The position numbers and the translations under genes are program-made. Shown here piece after piece: positions 10,164-22,100 of a stretch of 28,288 bases of DNA. Numbering within the stretch: position 1 is the stretch's first letter; each line of letters opens with the position of its first letter. This DNA is from Didymodactylos carnosus (Eukaryota > Rotifera > Eurotatoria > Philodinida > Philodinidae): contig CAJNOQ010001814.1 in NCBI GenBank assembly GCA_905250885.1, positions 1 to 28,288 of the forward strand. Reading direction: 5' to 3'. The notes beneath the pieces are model-generated. The model saw only the letters and a list, made by a program, of their open reading frames with translations, was not told the DNA's origin and ran no database searches.

Positions 10164-11991
10164 CCTATGTAAATTGACGAGCTTTTTCAAACAACGAAAA
10201 TTCAGAGTAAAAATTTTAAGCAATGCTAAATTAAGAATTTCTGAAAATTTAGCGGTTTTTATGAGTTTATATACTGAACATATCATATTTTTGATGTCTT
10301 CTTGATTCGTCCCTTATTGACTTCGTAAATTAAACAACGTCAAAGGCGACATCAATTAAGTGAGAGTGAACAATTAGGCACGAATTTAGACTAAATCTAT
10401 ATACATTTTTGTTAAAGTTTTATATCATGCCAGATAAGAATGAAGCCTAAAAAACCATTATATACTTCAGGCTAAAGTATATAATATAATAATAACCTCG
10501 TCGTTTTCGAATGCTGTGTAAATGACACTTGAAAAACAGTTGCTCTTTCTCACTTCTTACTGCAGCAATAGATATAGTTAATATGGAATACATTAGCATA
10601 TGCTCATGCAAAGTGGCCTTCGTCCCATATATGTGAATGACTGATCAATCCTCACATTCGAATTTTTGTTTTTCTGCTTAGTTTTCGGCGTTCTTATGAA
10701 GAAAAATTTCATTGCTTAGTGATGGTGTATAAGTTCGTCTTTCCGTTGCCGTTTATTCTTAAGCAGTATATCCGCCACTACCCCCAATCACCTCTTTATT
10801 ACAGCAGTTCTATCAGCAATGGGAGAAAGACAGCTTTCTGCACCTCTTCAGCAAGATTTGATTCTCTATATATAAGGCATTACTTGGATAACGATAGTGT
10901 CTATCTAATTATTAAAAATACAGTTAAAGCGTCATATGTGAATTTGCTTATACTTAGAAATTAAACTAAATTATATTCTAGCAATGTTAACAATGACAGC
11001 GTATCTTTTGACATTGTAGCTAATGTGGTCTCATAAGATATCAACCATATGAGGAAACACATTTGAATACGTACCCAGGTCGGGATTTCGGGTATATGTA
11101 ATTAATTAAACTTCACCGAATATCGCCTAATCCGCCGTTTTTTCGCTGGCAAACAACAATCGTTTCTCCCATTATTTCACCATATTACGGGCTTATAGAA
11201 AACAGCCATCGACGACCTGTTTTCGCCGTTTTCTCGGACCTGGATACGAGATTCCACTGAATTTGCTCCTAAAAATGATAGATCTTACATAGAGTTCAAA
11301 CATACTTGAAAATAAAATGCACGAGTCCAAATCAAGGCCAAGTTCATCCGCAAATATTTCAAGGCCTGCTCACCTCTCAGTGCCTCACAGACAAACAAAT
11401 ATGACAAGAATTTAGCCCATACAAAATATAAGTCCTAGTTAACGGGAGAAGGTGTATGAACAGCTCTCTTATAAACTATTTCATGTGGTGAAACAACGTT
11501 TTTTCGGAAAAAAGCTCATTACTTTTTTTGAACGAACCTAAATCAAGCAAATAAAATCTTTTGAAATGGTTGCTTGGTGCTACGGAAAGTAAGTTGCTCT
11601 ATATTCCTTTGAGTATTTTCTTGAACAGTTAATGAAACATGACAGTCATTGCCAGTCCAGTTACTTTTGTCGCCACTGTAGTACGCTATATGAACCTGCT
11701 CCTGATGTCGTTACTTCGTAGCATTCGTAGCTGGGTGTATAGACCGAAAGAAAGGGCTGACTGCATTAGTATATCGTGTTTTTCCATTGATCGTTTAGAG
11801 AATACCATTGAGTTTTGATGGATTTCGAATGCATAACGAAGTAGCTCATCTCAATTTAGGAGAGCGTGCATGCAAGTAACAACACGAGTGATATGCTCGT
11901 TTGTATCCTCTGTGCGACTGAATACTTGGTTTATAGTAGAGCAGCTAAAACTGCATCATAAGCTTGTCAAGGGCGCAGCGCAGATACCAGG

Positions 11992-12406
11992 GGATCGTAT
12001 TACAGAAAAAACTTAAGTCATAGATTTGATCATATAGCCGTGATTTAAATCTAAGTTTAAGACCGACTTAAACCGTATTACGGAAAGACTTAAATTGGTG
12101 ATTTGTTTACTTCTTGAAAGTCGTCGACAATAGTGACAAACCTGGGAGAAAAACTCGCAAAATAACGAAATATTCATTCGCGAAACCTCCTTGAAAAGTT
12201 TTGTCGAATCGTATCGTTAAATGCCTCAGCTATTCGAAAAAAGCGTCAATGACTGAAGTTTTCCTTCTTAATTTTAAGACCACACTTCCCATGACTTAAG
12301 TTTTTTTTTGTAATACAGATTGAATCTAAGATGAGGACTCAACTGTGACTTAAGCCTCTGTTTAGGCTTAATCCTGACTCAAGACTTTTCGTAATACGAC
12401 CCCCAA
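11992..12406. mobile_element. MITE with doubled inverted terminal motifs
   Basis: The left end gggg-a-tcgtattacagaaaaaac is matched in reverse complement by the right end ggggg-tcgtattacgaaaagtc. The core cgtattac...a(a/g)acttaa occurs four times: direct near 11996 and 12072, inverted near 12290-12320 and 12377-12402. The element is about 415 bp and has no coding capacity. Target-site duplication is not clear from the flanks, so the superfamily is left open. Confidence 0.62.
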
Positions 12407-13147
12407 GGTCAAGAAGTTTCAATCCCAACAGTTTTCGAAGCCTAAAGATTTTGATTTTATTTTGTATACAACATGCAACACCCGCATGTTAAGTCGTTTA
12501 CGTTTTTCTCACAGCCGATACGTAGTCACATCACCTGATGCAATTCAAAACAAATGGGGTATTCATCATTCCACTTGAAATTAGAAAGTAATCCCCAGCT
12601 TTGCGAAGTTTTTTCAAGGCATTTTCAGAGTCTGCAGGCCATTCCAGTATTTGTTTTAGCCGAACAGTAATTAGAGGACCTAAAATTGTATCAGAAATCC
12701 TTTTGTTACAACAGTACTACAACTATTTGTAGAATTCAAAGTCTTGTCATAGCAAAGAGTTTTTTGAAAAATATTGATATCTCAAAAACGGCATCTGGTC
12801 AGAGAACTCCGAATGTATATTTCAAAAGCTCTTAGCATCAATTATAATATGAACTAGGAAAAATTCTGTAAAAATAAGGGTTACTTTTTAAGTAAATCCG
12901 TTTTCACGGGCTCTTCTTCTAATGCTTTATGTCGTCAGACCACATAGCGTTCAGTTATGCCACAATCAAATCTTGGTCAGACATCTACTGAAAATGCTTT
13001 ACGAGTTACTGTGTTACTACGTTGGTTGCTTTAGTGGCAAGTGACTGTGGACTTTCAAGGATAGAAGAAATTATAAATAGAAGAATCCTGCTTGTTTTAT
13101 CTATTTTTTCGCGTCCGAAATATGTTAGTCTACAATCTCTATTTGTT

Positions 13148-13156
13148 CTATTTTAG
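13148..13156 (+). promoter_or_regulatory. Splice acceptor-like site just before the UTP20 start
   Basis: The sequence ctattttag ends 8 bp before the ATG at 13165 and resembles the acceptors used inside the gene. It may be the 3' end of a 5'-UTR intron or a spliced-leader acceptor. It also supports 13165 as the start, since little 5' UTR would remain. Confidence 0.4.
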
Positions 13157-13164
13157 ATATTGCA

Positions 13165-16100
13165 ATGGTGAAAAAACAAAAAGTGAAAAATAAAAATCAA
13201 CCAGCAAAATCATTTCGCTTTTTAACGTTGAATGAACGATTAAATTCGATCAATATCAATGTTGTCCATCGTATCAAATATGACTCGGATCAACTGCAAC
13301 AACCACAAACTGATACAACTGTTGCTATTATTCATTCATCTTATTTTTATGATTCATTACAACATTGGTATGGTTTAAACTATTCCGAGTCATTTACATC
13401 TCTCTATCAAGAATTAGTGCCATTAGCAATATCATTAGAACAAATTGTTTATCATCAAGATAAAATTGTCAACATCTTACTTCGTTATTTAAACGAACAT
13501 AATATTCTAACAGTTCAGACTTTACTAGATTTAATTGTCCAATTAGCTAGAGATTTACAACAGGTAATATCTATAATAATTTTTATATAGTAAAATGTAC
13601 ATGATCTGCTCTTTATGTTATAGGATTTTTATGTCTATTACAAAGCAAAATTATTCTCAGAAATCGTTCAACTATTAAATGTGAAATATGCCGATACAAA
13701 TAGTTTGGAAATAAATACCGTTATTTTAGAATATGTATTTCAATGTTTAACATATTTATTCAAGTATTTGTGGCGTACTATGCTTAAAGATATGCGAGAT
13801 GTTTATGAATTGTATTCAAAATATTTATTTTTATCATCAGCAAATACAAATCAACAATATATTCGAACATTTGCAGCTGAATCATTTGCATTTTTATTAA
13901 GAAAAATAGAAAACTTTCAACCATTTATCGATTATTTGTTTGATCAAAGATTAGTTGGTATCAACAAAGATGAGAATCAAAGGTATGTCACTAAAACAAA
14001 GGAGTAAAGTAGTAAAATGTCACTTAGAACATTTAGTTTATTGCTGAAAGACTAGCCTGTACACATAGTTACAGACAATTTGATTTTCTATGCAATTATT
14101 CGTTCTTTTTAGTTTACATACTGATGATGATAATGAACTCGAATGTTTATCTCTACTTTTTTACGAAACATGCTCGAATTTACAACACACATTTCATTCA
14201 TGCACCAAAACATTATTGTCTTGTCTATTGAATAAAATTGTTGAACAACGAGAAAAATCATTAATAAAATGTGAAACATGCTTTTATCGCACATTTGAGC
14301 TCTTAATTAAGCACACAAATCAAGAAAATAGCCAGTTGTTGTGGACATGTTTATTGAATGTATATCAAACAACAATTGTCAATAATAAACAAATAATTGA
14401 AATATGTCAACCATTTTATAAATGTATGAAATTACTTATTCAACATCAAAATGAGCAAATAACGTCTGAAGAAATTACATCATGTACTCAATTTTTAACA
14501 ATGATTAATCCAAATATTCTATCTGAAAGTAAGTAATCTTAGATTACGATCAAAGATCTGAGCAAAATATTAATATATTTTATACAATAGAATTTCGTCT
14601 CTTTAGATGTCGATAAAGATTTTTTGATATGTCATTATTCGCTTGTTTATCAATTGATGCAGTGTACAAACAAAATGACTGATAATTATATACATCGACA
14701 TGTTGTTGAAATAAACTATCGTTTTGTGCAATACACACCTGTCGAACTATTATTTGATCATACAAAACAAATATTTGAGAATGATTTAACAAATAAATAT
14801 TCATCAATGAAAGAATTTCATTATCATCTATGGAATCATTTACTAGCAAATTCAATAAATGAGGAACAATTAATAAATTGGATTGTTGAATATGTGATTA
14901 TGATGAGAAAGAAAAATAATCAAATTCTTTTACCAAACGATAGAAAAGATTTAGTAAGAATTAAACTGGATAATAGTTCAAAGTATTTATCAACATATAT
15001 GCCAGAGAAAGGTTTAACTTTAATTGAAAATTTTAATATGCAAATATTCCATGAAACCGTGGAATTTTTTCAAGCATCATCAACACAAGTATGTGACACA
15101 TGTTTATAACGACAATATACCGATATAAATAGAATATTTATTAAGAGCATCTATAATTTCTTTTACTTTGCCAAAACTCACGTATGTATCTGTCGTCTAG
15201 AGATTCTAGAATTGCTCCTCCAGTTTAAGATATTCTTAGTAGTCAACAATAGTGAACTAATAGCATCTTTGATATTAACTTTTCTATTTCAGGTTTCCAA
15301 TCCATTCATTATATTCAGTCGTTTATGGCGTTCATTTATACTCTTATCATCCGTATCTCTGTCCGATAAACTATTGTCATATTTGGTTACAAAACTCAAA
15401 TCGATATTATCATCTTTTATTGAGAAAATAATGTGTGACAATCAAGTTTCTGTTATAAAGCCATCTTTATTCTCATTAACTCTAATTGAAACATTACATT
15501 TTGTTTATAATAATTGTTTTTCAACATTGAACGATCTATTCATCTCTAATATTTCATTTTGGTATAAATTTATTCAATGTTCAAATTCTATTGAATCCGA
15601 ACATGTTTTACATTGTGTTAATGTAGCCATGACATTGAACCAAAAAATTAAAAATGATATTTATCGTGAAAAATTTTACAATTTATTAAAAGATAATCTC
15701 TCGTCGTTTCAATCAAATATTAGACTATTAACATTAAATATTTTGGCAGCATTTGATCATCCTACAAGAATTGCAAAAATCAAAACAAAACAGGAACAAC
15801 AAAATGGTATAACTGATAATGAAGAATGTGAAGAAAATGATCGAAAACGTTTAAAAACTGAACAATTATCTGTATTTGATGTGTGTTCACAAATTGAACA
15901 AATTGAATTAAGTGTACATGATTATCGTGATAAAGTTGTTCATTTGCAAAAATTAGAGACTGATTTTCTGTTCTTCACCACAAAATATGAATATGATGTA
16001 CCACTAAGATATTTATTAGGTAAGCAAACACAGTATGAAATAGTAAGAGTAAATCATAGATGGGCAACTCCAACTCCAGATTTGAGCTTCTTTTTTGTGA

Positions 16101-19100
16101 AGTTGGAGTTGAAGTTGCATTTTTATTAGATTAGAGTTGAGTTGAGTTAAGATTTTTCAACTCCAGCTCCACAACTCCAGTTAAAAATTTACATTTCACT
16201 GCTTTCTGCAGTGATCACATTAGAGTTGATCGAAACAAGTCTCTCGTTTTTCCTTTCCCATGTTTATTTCTTTTGTATTATTCTTTTATCATCTGTTCTC
16301 CCTCTTCTGCAGAATTACCTATTCTCTGTGAATCGACGTTATAGAAGAATGATCTGAAGAAATACACAGAAAAGAAAACGAAACCTTATGTCGACGCACT
16401 GGATTATTCTTACTCACTTATCCACACCATGTGTTGTTATAACTGCTAATATCTCTGTAAAATTAGAAAATACTTCAAACGGCAACATGTAGTTCGTCTG
16501 GTTCGCTCAGAATAAATTCCTGTCAGAGATGAAACGGAGTTGGAGTTGAGTTAGAGTCGAACTTAGCCGGAGTTGCCCATCTCTGGTATAAATCTTGATC
16601 AAAACGTTTATTTCTCTCTACTTTTAATTCTTAATTTCTTTTTTGCTATTTATTCAGGTTTATTAAGTGTTAATTTTACACCCATCTGGAAATTGATCAC
16701 AGAAATAATTGGTTCATATGGTGCACATGATATGATAGTAAAAATTGGTAAACAAATATTTTGGAATATTATCAATGAGAAACTCTTAAATGTTACAGAA
16801 ATGATTCGTACAGAAAAAACATCATCTGTTCTTCTTATTGATAATCATGACGATCTTCTGTTAAATTTTTATATTGAACAGATTAAAATAAAGGAAAATG
16901 AATTACAATTGTATGTTACTAATGAAAAATCTATCGATTATATTCAATATAGAATTAATTTATGGAAAATAATGGAACAATTTCCGAATGAATGTGAAGC
17001 CAAAACAAAATTGCTTGTACCAATGATATTAGATTTTTTCCATCATGAATATTATGATAGAATATTAGTAGTGGTATGTAATAGTAGGACAAATTTTGAA
17101 TTAGCACTAGTTCTATTCAATTTTCATACATAGTTTATTCTATTAGTACAAGAAATGTTAGAAACATTCTGTTTGATACGCTCACTTTTTATGTTGTAAA
17201 AATGACATATCCACTGTCTAAAAATTTGACTACGAGTGTTGTGTTATTTGTGACAAGACTTCAGTTTATGATAAATTTTTTTTCTCTTTTAACAGGATTT
17301 GCAATCTTCGTCAAACAAAAGTTCATTTACTACCGATCTTGCTCATACAACGATTCGCCGTTTAAATCGTCATTTATCATTAAAGACGTTAGAATCAATA
17401 TTAAATGTACTCAAACATTTTCGTCATAGTGAACAATGGTATAACGGAGAATATTTGTATCAATTTTATTTACGTTTATTAATGTCATCTGATAATCGTA
17501 TTCAACAATTAGCTTATGAATGTTTATTGACATGTACACGTTTAAAATGTTCAGAAATTAAATCCGATTTTCTTTTACATCATAAAGATGAATTTTTACC
17601 CATATTTGATAATGCTACAACACGTAAATGTTTTTACGATATAATTGCACGTATGACGAATGATAATCAAGAATTGAATGTATCATTAAAACATCAATAT
17701 TCATTTATTCTTATTCGTATACTCTACAGTAAATTAAATCAAAAACGTTTAAGTTCAACAACACGTGGTAGACACGATTATATAGAAACAAATAGAAAAT
17801 TTTTATTACAATTTTTAATTACCTATTCATCAACTAGTATTTATAGACAAGAAATGATTTATTTTCTAAAATTAATATTAGAACCATTCAAGGTAAGAAA
17901 CATAATTGTTTAATGCGTACCTTCTTAAAAATGCGTGGAAGTGACGAGCCTACTTTGAGTAACTAAAGTTTTTTTTATTGAGTTAACGCATTTTTTGACT
18001 AAAAGTTTTTTTTAAGTAACTCAGTTACTTAGAAGCTAGAAAAAGCCATTTACTCAGGTGCATAAAAGACAGTTTCTCAACTTAAATTTCTTCAAAAGTT
18101 TCTGAGTGAGTCAGCATTTTTTGAGTAACTGTATCCAAACGAGGAGTGATTTGCTACCTCCCAATCGATAACGCTGGTAGAAAGAACATCTCTCATTTTG
18201 TTCACATCACGCCAGATGGTATTTTTTTTAAATGAGATAATTCTACACCACTCATTAAACTATGTTTGCATCTATAAAGATCAATGTCGTTACTTACCAA
18301 CATGATGTTTTGTTTAAGGAAGAATTGTTTGAAACTGACGAGACAAAAGATTGGTATGAAACATTTCTTATCAAATTGCAAATAGATGACCAGCAACAAC
18401 AACAACAACAACAACAGGAAGAAGCCTATGAATCATTTACAAAACGATTACATCATTCATTATCATTATTAAAAACATTTGTCTCAAAGTTAGGAAAATA
18501 TATGGTATCTTATATTGATTATTTATTAAAATTCTATGCATTATCCATCAGATACGTTGATTATTTTTCCTCAAAACAATTATCATCACAGTCGTTACGT
18601 TTATTATTGAAAAAAATTCGTTCACTCTCCTACAATGGTTTACAAATAATTACACGTTTATTTGGTGATAATGATGAGATATATTCGACAAAAATGATTG
18701 ATTCTTTATGGTTATGTTGTGTAAAACAATACGTAAAAGATTTAAAACAGGCAAAACAACGAGCTGATATTGTACATTTATTGAAATTAATTGGAGAATG
18801 GAGTTGTTCATCATATTTGAGAAAACAATTTTTATTAAATTATGAATTATATCGAATTGATGATGAGGATGAGGATGGAAAAAATGATTATTTCAATACA
18901 AAAATATCGAAAGTAGATATAGAGAGTGAGAATAATTATTCATTAATGAAGGCATGTACAAATATATTGAATGATACACATTATTCATACAAAGATAAAC
19001 AGTTTGTGATTGAAATTATATGGAATTTAACACAAACGGATGAAGATGGTATGTTTGATTGAAATTTTTTTCTTGTCTGAAAACAATCTATAATCAAATG

Positions 19101-22100
19101 ATTATCATCGTTACTTTATTCCAATCGCAGTTTTGAATTATAATCTCTTTACTGTAAAGATTTCCGGATATTTTCAAGATGATAGAAACAGATGAACTGA
19201 TGTATTTTTATGTACAAACATCATTTTTTTTTTGTTTTTTTTAGTGGAAGATACCAACATTGGTTTGAAAATAATATTACCTCATATTCATTCTGTTTTA
19301 ACTTATTTAACAACTGTCTCAAATTCAATGATTAATAAGAAAATATCTCGTATTAGTCTAACATTAAAAGAGTTTGATATATTAGTAGTTTTATGTTCAT
19401 ATGTTGATAACAATGAAGTGTGTGAACAATTATGTTCAATATTAGTACGGGTTCTAAGACAAAATATATTAAAAAAACAAAAAATTTCAAAAGACAAAAA
19501 AAATAAACAACCACAACAAATTAATGTGGCAGTATTAAAAGTTTTACAAAAATTATTTAGTTACGTTAATGAACCATTGAAATATGTCAATTTATTAGCA
19601 ATACTATGGTTAAAAATAATTGCACGAGATCAACGTGCACAACTATCAAATCTATTTCAAACATTACTTAATCGTATTCAATCTCAAGAAAATCAAAAGT
19701 AATCGTTATTTGTATACCGTGATCTATCATTCTATAGTTCTGTTACTTCAGATCAATGCTTACTCATAGAATAGATAGTGCATATGCAAAAAATCCTGTC
19801 TATGGATTTTTTGAAAGAGTGAAGTCAATTGTTCACAACACAAGATATTACTATCTAATGTGTTCTGTTATACTCTTGATTAATTTGTTTCAATTTTATT
19901 TTTCTGTTTTAGTGCAACTGAAATTCGTTCAGTATGGTATCTTGAACGTTTAATTGCTTTAAATTCTTGGAACTCGAAACAAATTGAAGAACCAGATTAT
20001 GAACGACGTTTAGAGAGTTATAAAGAATTGACAAATTATTTTCAAAAAACAGATTTCTCTCATTATCAACAAGAAGAGGGTGACACAAATTTATTATTAT
20101 GTTTATTTTATACATGTCTTTATGAGTTAAATAATTCGAGTGAATTAGCTTTAAGAGAATGTTCATCATCAGTAATTGAACAATTTATTCGACATATGAC
20201 GAAATTTCGATTAATTTTATTAGCTGAAATACGTTCAATATTGAAACATTGTTCACAAGAACTTGTACGAAATGAATATATTCGATATTTAGCATTAATT
20301 ATTGAGTATGATGATAGTGACGAATTAAAAGAATTAAAACGTTTAAAAAACAACGGTAAGTCATTTTGTTATTAAATAATTGCTCATTATTGGCACAAAA
20401 AAAAGTATCGTTGAAATAAATTTTCTTACGAGGTGAAGATGTTTAGGTGAGAGCTGCTCTGGGAAAGGGAGGCGGCAGAGGTCCTATCGTTAAAAATCAA
20501 TTTCTTTAGTCAAATGTTTTATTGAACATCACATTTTACATATTTCATACTTTGCTTTACTTTTAGAAAATATTGATCAAGATTTTTTTGAAAATATTCG
20601 TCATTTACAAATCCATCGTCGATTGAGAGCGTTAAAACGTTTAAAATTGTTAAATGATGACGAACAATTTTCTCAGAATACAATTTCTCATTATTTAGTA
20701 CCAATCGTTTGCTCATTTATAAATGATGTATTGCGAATGAATAGTACTGATAGTGGTTATACAGTGAATGATGATGTTTATATGTGTTTAACTCATTTAT
20801 GTAAACAGTTATCCTGGATAAAATATCAACAGTTATTTGTACAATATTTTCGACAATTAACATCGGCTACAAAAGTGTTGAATACTCCACAAAAGCGTTG
20901 TTTGGCAAAAACAATCAATGCAATTGTTGATGCATTCCATTTTGATCTAACAAAGAGTGAAAACTCAACCAGTGAAGGTATGTGTATGTGAAGCATCCAT
21001 TAGTTCCGATTTTTTTTCCGATAAGACGAACAATCTCTAGTCTAAATTAAAAAATTTTGAAACAGTAGTAGTGAACATATAGCGAACATTTTTGATTTGC
21101 CAGACGCACATATCATTTTTTTCTTGACAAAGTTCTTTCTTTCTTGTGTTAGTGTAATTCTCCAGTGGTCAATCTATAGGAGAAGACGCAATATCAAAAA
21201 AGAATTTTCAAAAGGTAGTCTGAGGATAATTGGATTAAGCATTTTTAAGTAAAAATGTTTTTCGATTATTTGTTTTATGCATCTTTCGATACTGTTTTTC
21301 CACCCTTTTTTTACTCAACAAGTACTTGATAAACAGGGAATTAACTTAATAAACGACTTTTTGTAAAACCTATAGTAGAGGCAAACCTCATTTTCCTATA
21401 CATATCGTTGACATGTGCTAGTTATCGACGAATATTTTAATATAGTTTTTAGTGAGATTCGAGTGGAATAGTTATACTAAAAGCGTTTATTTATTCATCT
21501 TTTTTCTTTATTTTAAATTGCTATTTGTTTCGTTTTCTTTAGATTTATCCATGGATCGCATATCTCGAACAATTCGTGAACGTTTATTACCAATGATTTT
21601 AACATTGTTAAGTCAAAATTCATTTTCTATCGATGGTCTATTATCCAATAGTAAAGATACTTCTAATATAGAGGAAAAACAACAACAAACTGACAATACA
21701 ACTATCGATGAACAACGTCAACAAGCTGTATTAGTCACTACAACATGTTCTCTAATATCAATTAAAATTTTATCATATTTTCCATCTGTTTATATTGAAC
21801 AATATTTATCTACAATTTTGTTACATCTTATACAATTATTACGTTCACGACTCTATTCTATTCGTGAACAAGCACGTGATTATTTGATAAAATGTATTCG
21901 AATATTAGGAAAACGTTATTTAAAATATATTATACAAGAAATATGTGAAAATTTAAAACGTGGTTATCAACATTTTGTATGTTTACACACTGTTCATTCA
22001 ATACTTATTCATCTATCAACAACAACATCAGAACAAAATGATAATGATATTGATTCAGCCATACAATTAATTGTTCAATTATTTACAGATGATTTATTTA

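Larger units (their letters stand above)
9120..13164. other. Gene-poor region between the cathepsin gene and UTP20
   Basis: About 4 kb without a gene I can name. It contains the coding-like islands at 9255-9492 and 9700-10163 and the MITE at 11992-12406, listed separately. The weak 14-bp inverted pair at 11070-11083 / 11235-11248 is not counted as an element. The remainder (10164-11991 and 12407-13147) is AT-rich with no frame, repeat or RNA gene I can support. Promoter elements for the cathepsin gene (left) and UTP20 (right) should lie at its edges. Confidence 0.5.

Noticed and set aside
10719-10964. 81-codon + strand open frame
   Set aside because: No recognisable motif and no convincing exon borders; AT-rich surroundings make a chance frame likely.
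11070-11248. Short inverted pair (cgtacccaggtcgg / cggacctggatacg) as a 179-bp MITE
   Set aside because: Only about 12 of 14 bases match, with no target duplication. Such pairs are expected by chance in a window this size.
17202-17429. 75-codon + strand frame overlapping UTP20 exon 7
   Set aside because: It is a different frame from the exon 7 frame that matches UTP20 and joins both neighbouring exons.
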